Source: RGIG3159 sp034927685
Lineage (GTDB): Bacteria; Bacillota; Clostridia; Oscillospirales; Oscillospiraceae
Length of the DNA stretch: 64,000 bases
Direction: 5' to 3'
Assembly: GCA_034927685.1 (NCBI GenBank)
Contig: JAYFPO010000016.1
Location: 1 to 64,000 of the forward strand
A model generated the notes under the pieces. The model saw only the letters and a program-made list of their open reading frames with translations, made no database searches and was not told the DNA's origin. The translations under genes were made by a program, and so were the position numbers. Within the stretch, counting starts at the first letter, position 1; each line of letters begins with the position of its first letter. Shown here one piece after another: positions 1-8,106 of this stretch.

Positions 1-24
1 GCTGCAAAATGAAAATTTTGCAGC
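1..24 (-). terminator. Hairpin downstream of the leftward helicase operon
   Basis: A perfect 10-bp inverted repeat (arms 1-10 and 15-24, loop GAAA) lies 15 bases past the stop of the DUF2461 gene. The T-run expected on the minus strand would lie outside the window, so termination is inferred. The same arm sequence GCTGCAAAAT recurs in the terminator at 30255-30290. Confidence 0.5.
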
Positions 25-38
25 GCCGCCTGGTTGAT

Positions 39-686
39 TTATTCCAGTGCTTGAACGTATTGGTAGAGCGGCAGGAAATGCGTCAGGTTACGAATCGCGG
101 CATCCGCGAGTCCGGCTTCAAACAGCGCGGGTCCCGCCGGAATCTCGCGGCTGCACATCAGATTTTTACAGCTCATGAACCGCGCGGCGCGCGGATCGGA
201 ACAGGGCTTTTTCCGCTTATACTCCATCCCGGACAGGACCATTCCCGTTTCCTGTTCCGCCCTGTCGGCAAGCCGCAAAAACCGATCCGGCGCGGCGGTC
301 AGGTCCTGCCGGAAGCGTTCCATGGCAGCGGGCTGCGGATGCCAGAGGACGAAGCCGTACTCGCCGCCCTCGGGACGGAGCTCAAAATAGAGGCAGGGGT
401 GCTCGCCCCAATACAGGGCGTCGGGCCGCAGAGAGACCCACAGACTGTCCTTGTAGGGACCGTTCGGGCGGGGCAGGCGGGTGTCCCGATAAATCCGCGA
501 TACCTTGCAGATCATGCCGGGGACCTCCCGAAAGGCTTCGCGGAGCCGATCTCCAAGCGCCAGCATGGGATGGTAAAGAGTTTCCAGGTAGTCCTCTTTG
601 TGGGCGAGGAACCAGTCCCGGTTGTTGTTCAGCCGAATTCCCCAGAGAAAATCGATCGTCTCCGGGGTAAAACCAGTAAATTCCAT
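39..686 (-). CDS. DUF2461 family protein
   Basis: This is a soluble protein of about 215 residues matching the DUF2461 (TIGR02453) family, whose biochemical role is unknown. The N-terminal signature MEFTGFTPETIDFLWGIRLN with the following NNNRDWF block is typical, and the length fits the family. It is the last gene of a leftward operon after the helicase and the DprA-like gene. Two starts are possible: a GTG at 701 overlapping the upstream stop as GTGA, and an ATG at 686 preceded by GGTGA. I chose 686 because family members begin at this Met and the Shine-Dalgarno match is better. No catalytic motif is recognisable. Confidence 0.8.
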   Translation of the reverse strand: MEFTGFTPETIDFLWGIRLNNNRDWFLAHKEDYLETLYHPMLALGDRLREAFREVPGMICKVSRIYRDTRLPRPNGPYKDSLWVSLRPDALYWGEHPCLYFELRPEGGEYGFVLWHPQPAAMERFRQDLTAAPDRFLRLADRAEQETGMVLSGMEYKRKKPCSDPRAARFMSCKNLMCSREIPAGPALFEAGLADAAIRNLTHFLPLYQYVQALE

Positions 687-697
687 TGCGTTCACCG

Positions 698-1567
698 TCA
701 CTTATTCTCTATGAAGCGGAGCAGATCGTCCAATTGCTCCGGCAAAACCGTCTGCGCGCCGTCGTCGCAAAGCCGCTGCGCACCGGAGGAGCCGTCGCGC
801 AGCAGGTAAAGGTCGCGCTTTCCGCGGGCCAGCGCCTGGGATGCGCCCCGCCAGGTACCGCCCTGTCCGTCCCGGACCTGCGCTACAAGGGAAGGCCGGC
901 CCAGTGCGTAGATACAGCGGTTGCGGGCAAGCGCACGGGCGGCGGAGAAGGGGCGGTCGGGGCCGTCTTCGCTGACATAAAGCACCCGCGCCCGACGCGA
1001 ATGGTCCGTCAGCCGGTCGGCCACGAAGGAGAGGACTGCGCCGCCCGCGGCGAGGCAGGCCTCCTGCGCGATCCGGTCCGCGCCGCGCGCGTTTCCGGAG
1101 ACCAGAACATGGCCTGTCCGGGCGGCGGCCGCGCCAACCTGCGCCGCGAAGGCCGCACCCTCCGGATAGAGATCCCGGCAGCCGGTCAGGGAGAGCATGG
1201 GGCGGGAGAGCAGAGAGGCATCCCCCGACAGGAACAGGGCGGGGGGCGCGTCGTCACCCAACGCCGCGCGGAGCGCCGCCGGGTAGTGGGGGCTTAGCCG
1301 GGTAAGAATCAGAACGCCCGCCGCCTCCCACCGGGGCAGGCACTCCAGCAGCGCGCGTCTCCGCGAGAGCAGCGCGAGAATCCGCTCCGCTTCGACGCAC
1401 CCGCATCGCTGCAGGTCCTCCGCGCACAGCGCACGGTCGCTGTTTTCCGGCGCCGGGCACTGCCGCATCTGCTGCCGCAGCGCCCGGTACTGGGCCTGCG
1501 TGAGCGGCAGCACCTCGTCCTCCAGCCTGCAGCAGAGCAGCAGGAGGCCCAGCTCCGGCCCGGTCAA
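698..1567 (-). CDS. dprA: DprA/Smf-like DNA-processing protein (divergent)
   Basis: A protein of 289 residues with a DprA/Smf-type Rossmann fold. DprA binds single-stranded DNA and loads RecA in natural transformation. Supporting blocks are LTRLSPHYPAALR, PPALFLSGD, the SGNARGAD segment (usual form SGxARGID) and ARNRCIYALG (usual form RNRIIxGLS). The first nucleotide-binding motif, normally GSR, reads TGCR, and the usual C-terminal winged helix is absent: the protein ends just after the fold. The start is TTG at 1567, overlapping the helicase stop as TTGA, so it is translationally coupled. The family call is good. A genuine transformation role is not shown, because no com genes lie nearby. 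Confidence 0.7.
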   Translation of the reverse strand: MTGPELGLLLLCCRLEDEVLPLTQAQYRALRQQMRQCPAPENSDRALCAEDLQRCGCVEAERILALLSRRRALLECLPRWEAAGVLILTRLSPHYPAALRAALGDDAPPALFLSGDASLLSRPMLSLTGCRDLYPEGAAFAAQVGAAAARTGHVLVSGNARGADRIAQEACLAAGGAVLSFVADRLTDHSRRARVLYVSEDGPDRPFSAARALARNRCIYALGRPSLVAQVRDGQGGTWRGASQALARGKRDLYLLRDGSSGAQRLCDDGAQTVLPEQLDDLLRFIENK

Positions 1568-2754
1568 CGGAAGCGTCTGCGGGGCTTCGTCAGCGTTTTC
1601 TTCGGCTCCTCGGGAATCAGCTTGCCGTCGCCGTCGAAGGTCATGGGCTGAATCGTAAAGTGGGAATATTTTGCAATTTCTTCCAGCTTCGCCTTCTCGG
1701 GGAAGTTGCCGATCACGGAGAAGGCGACGCCCTTTTTACGGGCGCGGCCGGTACGGCCGATTCTGTGGATATAGTATTCGTTTTCCTCCGGCACGTCGTA
1801 GTTGATGACGCAGTCCACGTCGTCGACATCGATGCCCCGGGAGGCCACGTCGGTGGCGATCAGCACGGAGAGCCCGCCCTGCCGGAAGGTGCCCATGGTT
1901 TTTTCCCTGGCCACCTGCCGGATGTCGCCGTGAATGCAGTCGGCGTCCACATTGGCCCGGCGGAGGTCGTCGGACAGCCGCTGGCACATGTGCTTGGTGT
2001 TGCAGAAGATGATGACCCGTTCCCAGCCCATGGTCCGCAGCAGATGGATGGTGGCCTCCTCCTTGGCGAGCGCCGGCACGGTGACGGAAAACTGATCGAT
2101 GTCGGGCCGCTCCTCGGCCTGGGGCTGCACGGTGATCTCCACCTCGTCCCGCTGATACATCCAGCTGACGGTCATGACCTCCTGGGAGACGGTGGCGGAA
2201 AACAGGCCCAGATTCCGGCGGTTTTTGACCTTTTCCACGATTCTCGTGACATCCTTGAAGAAGCCCATATCCAGCATCCGGTCCGCCTCGTCGAGGATGA
2301 CGGTCTGCACCTTGTCGAAGCACAGGGTGTGCCGGTTGTAGTGGTCCATCAGGCGACCGGGCGTCGCCACCACGATCTGCGGAAACCGCTTCAGTGCCTT
2401 GAGCTGGATGTCAATATTCTGGCCGCCGTAGAGGACGGCGACCCGGATGTTTTTATAAAAAGCGAGAAGGCCGCGCAGCTCGTCGCAGATCTGGATGGCA
2501 AGCTCACGGGTCGGCGCCAGAATCAGACCTTGCAGGTCGTCGCTCTCCGCGTCGATGTGCTCGATCATGGGGATGCCAAAGGCAAAGGTCTTCCCGGTTC
2601 CGGTGGGCGCCTTGGCGACGACGTCCTTCCACTGCATCAGCGGGGGGATGGCTTCTTCCTGGATTTTCGTGGGATATCCGTAGCCCTTTTTCTCCAGGGC
2701 TTTCAGGATTTCTTCGGACAGGTCCAGGTCCTGAAATGTCGTTTGTTCATTCAT
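1564..2754 (-). CDS. DEAD-box ATP-dependent RNA helicase
   Basis: A 396-residue cytoplasmic RNA helicase with a compact DEAD-box core. Visible motifs in order are APTGTGKT (motif I, about residues 49-56), APTRELA (Ia), ATPGRLMD (Ib), DEAD within VILDEADRMLDMG (II), SAT (III), IIFCNTK, ATDVASRGID (V) and HRIGRTGRA (VI). A short basic tail ending RRRFR follows the core. Such enzymes remodel RNA in ribosome assembly or mRNA decay. The ATG at 2754 has AGAAAGGA upstream; the longer open frame upstream lacks an RBS and runs into the promoter. It is the first gene of the leftward operon and is transcribed divergently from thyA. Confidence 0.93.
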   Translation of the reverse strand: MNEQTTFQDLDLSEEILKALEKKGYGYPTKIQEEAIPPLMQWKDVVAKAPTGTGKTFAFGIPMIEHIDAESDDLQGLILAPTRELAIQICDELRGLLAFYKNIRVAVLYGGQNIDIQLKALKRFPQIVVATPGRLMDHYNRHTLCFDKVQTVILDEADRMLDMGFFKDVTRIVEKVKNRRNLGLFSATVSQEVMTVSWMYQRDEVEITVQPQAEERPDIDQFSVTVPALAKEEATIHLLRTMGWERVIIFCNTKHMCQRLSDDLRRANVDADCIHGDIRQVAREKTMGTFRQGGLSVLIATDVASRGIDVDDVDCVINYDVPEENEYYIHRIGRTGRARKKGVAFSVIGNFPEKAKLEEIAKYSHFTIQPMTFDGDGKLIPEEPKKTLTKPRRRFR

Positions 2755-2781
2755 ATACAAATTCCTTTCTGCGTTCGTCTC

Positions 2782-2834
2782 ATTATACCATTCAAAGGAA
2801 ACTATTGCAACTTGCGAATTCGCCGTGCTATAAT
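2782..2834. promoter_or_regulatory. Divergent promoter pair sharing one -35 box
   Basis: The hexamer TTGCAA at 2805-2810 is its own reverse complement. Rightward it is followed after 18 bp by TATAAT (2829-2834) for thyA. Leftward it is followed after 17 bp by TATAAT (read on the minus strand, 2787-2782) for the helicase. Both -10 boxes are perfect consensus. Sharing the -35 box is read directly from the sequence; mutual exclusion of polymerases is inference. Confidence 0.75.
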
Positions 2835-2861
2835 GAAGCAAACTATCGGGAGGTCATCAAT

Positions 2862-3692
2862 ATGAGCAAGGCCGATCAAATTTACATCGAAACTGTCAGA
2901 AGTATCCTGGAAGGCGGCGTCCGGGACGACGATCTGGAGGTCCGCCCACGCTGGGCAGACGGGACGCCCGCCCATACCATCAAAAAATTCGGCGTGGTGA
3001 ACCGCTACAACCTCAAAGAGGAATTCCCGGTCATGACGCTGCGCCGGACCTACTATAAATCCTGCATCGACGAGCTGCTCTGGATCTGGCAGAAGAAATC
3101 CAACCGGGTTGCGGAGTTGGGCAGCCACGTCTGGGACGCCTGGGCCGACGAGAACGGCACCATCGGCAAGGCCTACGGCTACCAGCTCGGCGTCAAACAC
3201 CGGTATCAGGAGGGCATGTTCGACCAGGTGGACCGCGTCCTCTACGACCTCCGGCATAACCCGGCCAGCCGCCGCATTCTGACCAACATCTACAATTTCG
3301 AGGACCTGCACGCCATGGGCCTCTATCCCTGCGCCTACTCCATGACCTTCAACGTCTCCGGAAACACCCTCAACGCCATTTTAAACCAGCGCTCCCAGGA
3401 CATGCTGACGGCCAACAACTGGAACGTGGTGCAATATGCCGCCCTGGTCCATATGATGGCGCGGGTCAGCGGCCTGGAGGCCGGGGAACTGGTCCATGTC
3501 ATCGCCGATTGCCATATCTACGACCGCCACATCCCACTGGTCGAAAAGATGATCGCGGAGGAGCCGTACGAGGCCCCGCAGTTCTGGATGGACCCGGCGG
3601 TGAAAGACTTTTACCAATTTACCAAGGACAGCTTCCGGCTGGAAAATTACCGCTTCCATGAGTTTCCCTATGAAATTCCCGTGGCGGTCTGA
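2862..3692 (+). CDS. thyA: Thymidylate synthase (ThyA)
   Basis: A folate-dependent thymidylate synthase of 276 residues, converting dUMP and 5,10-methylene-THF to dTMP and dihydrofolate. The catalytic cysteine is C157 in the segment GLYPCAYSMTFNVSG, followed by the conserved NQRSQDML and NNWNVVQY blocks and the late HVIADCHIYDRHI segment. The ATG at 2862 follows GGGAGG with good spacing; an upstream in-frame Met at 2736 lies in the divergent promoter region and is rejected. The next gene, 12 bases on, encodes dihydrofolate reductase, which recycles the dihydrofolate made here. Confidence 0.95.
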   Translation: MSKADQIYIETVRSILEGGVRDDDLEVRPRWADGTPAHTIKKFGVVNRYNLKEEFPVMTLRRTYYKSCIDELLWIWQKKSNRVAELGSHVWDAWADENGTIGKAYGYQLGVKHRYQEGMFDQVDRVLYDLRHNPASRRILTNIYNFEDLHAMGLYPCAYSMTFNVSGNTLNAILNQRSQDMLTANNWNVVQYAALVHMMARVSGLEAGELVHVIADCHIYDRHIPLVEKMIAEEPYEAPQFWMDPAVKDFYQFTKDSFRLENYRFHEFPYEIPVAV

Positions 3693-3704
3693 CGGGGCGA
3701 GCCG

Positions 3705-4202
3705 ATGGAACTGATCGTCAATGTGTCGGAAAACTGGGGCATCGGCCTTCAGGGCCGACTGCTTTTCACCATTTCTGCGGACCTCCGGCGCTTCCGCCGA
3801 TTGACGGAGGGAAAGACCGTGATCCTGGGACGCAAGACCCTGCAGACCTTTCCCGGCGGCCGTCCCCTCAAAAACCGCCGCAACCTGATTCTCTCCGGCA
3901 GCCCGGACTATGCGGTGGATGGCGCGGAGGTCGCGCACGGTTTGGCGGACCTCAAGGCCGCGCTGTCGCCGGACGAAGAGGCCGCCGTCATCGGCGGCGC
4001 CAGCGTCTATGAACTGCTGCTGCCCTATTGCGCGGCGGCCAGGGTCACCATGACGCTGCAAACCGTCCCGGCGGACCGGTTCTTTCCGGACCTGGACCGG
4101 CTTCCCGGCTGGATACGAACCGCCGCGTCGGAGGTGCAGGAGGAAAACGGGCTGCGCTTCCGGTACCTCGACTATGAGAACACAGCGCCGCTGCCGCTTT
4201 GA
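3705..4202 (+). CDS. folA: Dihydrofolate reductase
   Basis: A 165-residue dihydrofolate reductase reducing dihydrofolate to tetrahydrofolate with NADPH. Recognisable elements are the N-terminal beta strand and GIGLQGRLLF loop, the acidic residue of the ISADLRRFR helix, the NADPH-binding segment KTVILGRKTLQTFPGGRPL, and the AAVIGGASVYELLLPYC block with its Gly-Gly cofactor turn. The length is normal for the family. It follows thyA by 12 bases and shares its promoter, the classical thyA-folA arrangement. The sequence is rather divergent, with L-Q-G where many enzymes have N-x-x-P-W, but the fold motifs are clear. It is followed directly by a strong terminator. Confidence 0.88.
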   Translation: MELIVNVSENWGIGLQGRLLFTISADLRRFRRLTEGKTVILGRKTLQTFPGGRPLKNRRNLILSGSPDYAVDGAEVAHGLADLKAALSPDEEAAVIGGASVYELLLPYCAAARVTMTLQTVPADRFFPDLDRLPGWIRTAASEVQEENGLRFRYLDYENTAPLPL

Positions 4203-4214
4203 AGGCCGCGCCAT

Positions 4215-4259
4215 GGACCTGCTGCAAGAAACGGCTTGCGGCAGGTCCGTTATTTTTTC
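4215..4259 (+). terminator. Rho-independent terminator of thyA-folA
   Basis: A 14-bp stem with one G-U pair (arms 4215-4228 and 4235-4248, loop AAACGG) is followed by GTTATTTTTT. It separates thyA-folA from the xdh promoter. Confidence 0.9.
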
Positions 4260-4301
4260 AATAGGATGACAATGGCGCTTCCCAATTTGTACGCTTTGTG
4301 C

Positions 4302-4377
4302 TATAATAGCAGGACAATAGAATGTATTCTGGTAAGTGTAACCATAGATATTACAAAAAATTGGTAAGCCTAACCAA
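4302..4377 (+). promoter_or_regulatory. Promoter and duplicated putative operator of the xdh operon
   Basis: A consensus -10 TATAAT lies at 4302-4307 with no convincing -35 box, suggesting an activated promoter. Downstream, the 13-mer pattern GGTAAGNNTAACC occurs twice, at 4331-4343 and 4363-4375. The copies start 32 bp apart, about three helical turns. Each is an imperfect dyad; the second extends to TTGGTAAGCCTAACCAA. The position is that of an operator bound by a dimeric regulator. The regulator is not identified and no regulatory gene lies next to it. Confidence 0.55.
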
Positions 4378-4403
4378 AATTTTGAAAAAAGGAGATTCTG
4401 CGT

Positions 4404-6716
4404 ATGAGCAACGTCGGAAAAAGCGTGATTCGAGTGGACGCCTACGACAAGGCGACCGGCAGAGCAAAATATACCGACGACCGCTGCGACCGCAGCGCGC
4501 TGATTGCCAAGGTGGTCCGGTCCAAGATCGCGCACGGCTATGTGACTGCTGTGGACATCTCAGAGGCGGAAAAAATCCCCGGCGTTGTCAAGATCGTCAC
4601 CTGCTTCGACGTACCGGACATCAAGTTCCCTACAGCCGGCCATCCCTGGTCCGTGGAGGAGGCCCATCAGGACGTCGCGGACCGGCGGCTGCTCAACCGC
4701 CATGTGCGCTATTACGGCGACGACGTTGCCGCCGTGGTGGCGGAGGACGAGGTTGCCGCGGCGCAGGCTGTCCGGGCCGTCAAGGTCACCTATGAGGAAC
4801 TGCCCTTTGTACTGGACCCGCGGGAGGCGATTCAGCCCGGCGCGCCCGTCCTTCACCGGGAGTTTCCCGACAACGTCCTGAAGCACACCGCCATTCGGAT
4901 CGGCGACTACGAGACGACCATCCGGGAACCGGGGCTGATCTGCGTGGACAAGTGGTATGAGACGCCCACGGTGCAGCACTGTCATATTGAAAACCATGTG
5001 GCCTGCGCCCATATGGAGGGAGGCCGCCTGGTCATCGAATCCTCAACGCAGATTCCCCATATCGTCCGCAGAACCGTGGGGCAGGCGCTGGGTTTGCCCT
5101 GGGGTGACGTGCGGATCATCAAGCCCTATATCGGCGGCGGCTTCGGCAATAAGCAGGATACGCTGTATGAGCCGCTCTGCGGCTATCTCTCCATGCAGGT
5201 CGGCGGTCGGCTGGTGAAGCTGGACGTTCCGCGGGAGGATACCTTTGTTTCCAACCGTGTCCGCCACGCCATTACCTACCACATTATCTCCTGGGTCCGA
5301 CCCGACGGCACCTACGCTGCCCGGAAGCTGGAATGCTGGTCCAACCAGGGGGCTTACGCCTCCCATGGACATGGGATCGCGGCAAAGGGCATGGGCGCGT
5401 TCCCACAGATGTACCCCTGTCCAAACGTGGAATGTGACGCCTGGACGGTCTATACCAACAAGTCGGCGGCCGGGGCCATGCGCGGCTATGGAATTCCGCA
5501 GGCGATGTTTGCCTTTGAGAGCCACACGGAGGATGTGTGCCGCGCGCTGGGGTGCGACAGTCTCGCGTTCCGCCGGAAGAATTTGATGCCCGTGGGCTAC
5601 AAAGACAGCTTTTCCAAAAACGAGAACTACTTCGATACCTATAACCAGTGCTTTGATAAAGCCGTGGCCTATATGGATTATGACCGGAAGCACAGGGAAT
5701 ATGAGCACCAGCAAGGCCCTGTCCGCAAGGGCATCGGCATCGCTCCCTTCTGGTACAACACCGCCGTCTGGCCCATTTCGCTGGAGCATTCCTCCTGCCG
5801 GATGGTCATGAATCAGGACGGCACCATGCAGCTTCAGGTGGGCGAGACGGAGATCGGTCAGGGCGCCGACACCGCCTACGCCCAGATGGCCGCGGATGTA
5901 CTGGGCCTCAAGGATTACCGGGACGTCCATGTGCAGTCCTGTCAGGACACGGACATTACGCCCTTCGGTCTGGGCGCCTATGCCTCCCGGCAGACCTATG
6001 TGGCAGGTTTCTCCATCCGGCAGACCGGCCTGCTGCTGAAGGCAAAGATTCTGAGCTACGCCCGCGAGCTGACGCGGGTACCGGAGTACGATCTGGACAT
6101 TGTGGACGGCGAGATCGTCCGCGTCACCGACGGGAGAGTGCTGCTGCCGCTGGGCAAGCTCTGCGAGGAGGCGTTTTACAGCCTGACCCATTCGGAGCAT
6201 CTGACGGCGGAGTCCACCTATCAGATCAAGAACAACGCCTACTCCTTCGGCTGCTGCTGCGCCGAGGTGGAGGTGGATATCCCGCTCTGCAAGGTGAAGG
6301 TGACGAAGATCATCAACGTCCACGACTGCGGCAAGCTCATCAATCCGGCGCTGGCGGAGGCGCAGGTCCACGGCGGTATGTCGATGGGCATCGGCTATGC
6401 TCTGACGGAGCAGCTTCTCTTCGACCCAAAGACCGGCAAGGCGCTCAACAACAACCTGCTGGACTACAAAATTTCCACGTTTATGGACCACCCGCGGCTG
6501 GAGGCGCAGTTTGTCGAAAATGCGGAGCCGACCTCCTCCTTTGGAACCAAGGCGCTGGGGGAACCGCCGGCCTGTCCGGTGGCGCCGGCCATCCGAAACG
6601 CGGTGTTAAACGCCACCGGCGTGGAGATCGACCGGTTGCCCATGACGCCCCATGTGCTCTTTGAACGGTTCACGGAGGAAGGGCTGATCCACGACAGCTG
6701 GAGAGAGGAGGGCTGA
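4404..6716 (+). CDS. xdhA: Molybdenum hydroxylase, molybdopterin-binding large subunit (XdhA type)
   Basis: A 770-residue catalytic subunit of the xanthine dehydrogenase/aldehyde oxidase family, which hydroxylates N-heterocycles or aldehydes at a molybdenum centre. Family blocks include the N-terminal KATGRAKYTDD, PYIGGGFGNKQD, GAMRGYGIPQAMFAFE (arginine segment near the active site), QVGETEIGQGADT (cofactor binding) and GTKALGEPPACP, whose E720 is the expected catalytic glutamate. The ATG at 4404 follows AAAAAAGGAG. xdhB and xdhC homologues follow at once, giving a complete three-gene enzyme. The substrate is not readable: xanthine, hypoxanthine, nicotinate or another purine-like compound are all possible, and no purine catabolic genes lie nearby. 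Confidence 0.88.
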   Translation: MSNVGKSVIRVDAYDKATGRAKYTDDRCDRSALIAKVVRSKIAHGYVTAVDISEAEKIPGVVKIVTCFDVPDIKFPTAGHPWSVEEAHQDVADRRLLNRHVRYYGDDVAAVVAEDEVAAAQAVRAVKVTYEELPFVLDPREAIQPGAPVLHREFPDNVLKHTAIRIGDYETTIREPGLICVDKWYETPTVQHCHIENHVACAHMEGGRLVIESSTQIPHIVRRTVGQALGLPWGDVRIIKPYIGGGFGNKQDTLYEPLCGYLSMQVGGRLVKLDVPREDTFVSNRVRHAITYHIISWVRPDGTYAARKLECWSNQGAYASHGHGIAAKGMGAFPQMYPCPNVECDAWTVYTNKSAAGAMRGYGIPQAMFAFESHTEDVCRALGCDSLAFRRKNLMPVGYKDSFSKNENYFDTYNQCFDKAVAYMDYDRKHREYEHQQGPVRKGIGIAPFWYNTAVWPISLEHSSCRMVMNQDGTMQLQVGETEIGQGADTAYAQMAADVLGLKDYRDVHVQSCQDTDITPFGLGAYASRQTYVAGFSIRQTGLLLKAKILSYARELTRVPEYDLDIVDGEIVRVTDGRVLLPLGKLCEEAFYSLTHSEHLTAESTYQIKNNAYSFGCCCAEVEVDIPLCKVKVTKIINVHDCGKLINPALAEAQVHGGMSMGIGYALTEQLLFDPKTGKALNNNLLDYKISTFMDHPRLEAQFVENAEPTSSFGTKALGEPPACPVAPAIRNAVLNATGVEIDRLPMTPHVLFERFTEEGLIHDSWREEG

Positions 6717-6719
6717 GGC

Positions 6720-7601
6720 ATGTACGACATGAAGGCTTACTATGAGGCGAAAAGCGTGGAGGACGCCGTGGCCCTGCGGCTGGCGCATCCGGAGGCAGAC
6801 CTCATTGCCGGCGGTTCCGACGTGCTGGTGCAGATGCGCGAGGGGAAGCGGGCCGGGAAGGAACTGATCTCCATTTACCGGCTGGATGAGCTGCGCGGCG
6901 TCTCCATGGAGCCGGATGGGACCATCCGCATCGGCTCCCTGACCAGCTTTTCACACATCACCAGAGACCCGCTGATTCGGAAGCACCTGCTGGTGCTGGG
7001 CGAGGCGGTGGACATGGTGGGCGGTCCTCAGATCCGGAACATCGGCACCATCGGCGGCAACACCTGCAACGGCGTCACTTCCGCGGATTCTGCCTCGACG
7101 CTCCACGCGCTGGAAGCGGTCATCGAACTGACCGGCCCGGACGGCGTCCGACTTGTGCCGATCCACGACTTCTATGTGAAGGCAGGCAAAGTGGATCTTC
7201 GTCCCGGCGAGATCGAGACGGCGGTGCTGCTTCCAAAGGCAAGCTGGGAGAACACCAGCGGTTATTATTTCAAATACGCCATGCGGAACGCCATGGATAT
7301 CGCCACCACCGGCTGCTCGGTCAATGTCCGTCTCAGCGCCGATAAAAAAACCTACGACCGGGTGCGGATTGCCTACGGCGTGGCCGCGCCTGTGCCGGTG
7401 CGCGCGCCGGCGGCGGAGGCGCTGATCGCCGGAAAGACCGTAAACATGGAAAACGCCGAAGCGTTCTCGCTGGCGGTGCTGCAGAACATCAACCCCCGGG
7501 ATTCCTGGCGGGCGGGGAAAGCCCTGCGGCAGCATGTGGCCGTGGAGCTGGCAAAACGGTGCCTGCTGGAGGCTACCAGACGGTGCGGAGGTGAGATCTG
7601 A
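6720..7601 (+). CDS. xdhB: Molybdenum hydroxylase, FAD-binding subunit (XdhB type)
   Basis: A 293-residue FAD-binding subunit of the CO dehydrogenase/xanthine dehydrogenase medium-subunit family, carrying electrons from the iron-sulfur subunit to the acceptor. The FAD pyrophosphate segments AGGSDVLVQM (near residue 30) and GGPQIRNIGTIGGNTCNG (near residue 105) are clear, and a typical C-terminal CO-dehydrogenase flavoprotein domain follows. Its GAGGAGG ribosome site lies inside the end of xdhA, and its own stop overlaps the start of xdhC (TGATG). This implies coupled translation of all three subunits. Confidence 0.9.
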   Translation: MYDMKAYYEAKSVEDAVALRLAHPEADLIAGGSDVLVQMREGKRAGKELISIYRLDELRGVSMEPDGTIRIGSLTSFSHITRDPLIRKHLLVLGEAVDMVGGPQIRNIGTIGGNTCNGVTSADSASTLHALEAVIELTGPDGVRLVPIHDFYVKAGKVDLRPGEIETAVLLPKASWENTSGYYFKYAMRNAMDIATTGCSVNVRLSADKKTYDRVRIAYGVAAPVPVRAPAAEALIAGKTVNMENAEAFSLAVLQNINPRDSWRAGKALRQHVAVELAKRCLLEATRRCGGEI

Positions 7602-8095
7602 TGGAAAAGCAATACCAACTGCTTCACTTTAATCTGAACGGCAGGGAGGTATCCTGCATGGTAGACGTGCGGATGTCCCTGACGGATCTGCTGCGGAATG
7701 AATTCGGTCTGACCTCGGTAAAAAAGGGCTGCGAGGTGGGGGAGTGCGGCGCCTGCACGGTGCTGATCGACGGCGAGGCGTTCGCCTCCTGCATCTATCT
7801 GGCGGTTTGGGTTGAGGGCAAGCGGGTGCGGACGTTGGAGGGCCTGACCGGACCTGACGGCGAGCTCAGCGACATTCAGCAGGCATTTGTGGACGAGGCT
7901 GCCATCCAGTGCGGCTTCTGCTCGCCGGGCTTTATCCTGACGGCGGAGGAAATTCTGTCGGAAGGGCGTGAATACACGGACGATGAGCTGCGCAAACTGC
8001 TCTCGGGCCACCTGTGCCGCTGTACCGGTTACGAGAACATCTTCCGCGCGGTCAAAAAGACCATGCTGCGCCGCCTGGGAAAACCGGCAGAATAG
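7601..8095 (+). CDS. xdhC: Molybdenum hydroxylase, [2Fe-2S] subunit (XdhC type)
   Basis: A 164-residue iron-sulfur subunit. The plant-type ferredoxin cluster ligands are in GCEVGECGACTVLIDG plus a later Cys (ASC), and the second, helical-domain [2Fe-2S] cluster uses CGFCSPG and CRCTGY. Both ligand sets are complete, so the electron path from molybdenum to FAD should be intact. The start ATG overlaps the xdhB stop and is preceded by GGAGGTGA. It is the last gene of the operon and is followed by the nested hairpin element at 8107-8210. No Mo-cofactor maturation gene (XDH accessory, MocA) is present in the window. Confidence 0.92.
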   Translation: MEKQYQLLHFNLNGREVSCMVDVRMSLTDLLRNEFGLTSVKKGCEVGECGACTVLIDGEAFASCIYLAVWVEGKRVRTLEGLTGPDGELSDIQQAFVDEAAIQCGFCSPGFILTAEEILSEGREYTDDELRKLLSGHLCRCTGYENIFRAVKKTMLRRLGKPAE

Positions 8096-8106
8096 CGGGA
8101 AAACGC

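Noticed and set aside
1660..2865. A 401-codon plus-strand frame over the DEAD-box helicase
   Set aside because: The helicase on the opposite strand has all its motifs and an RBS; this frame has none.
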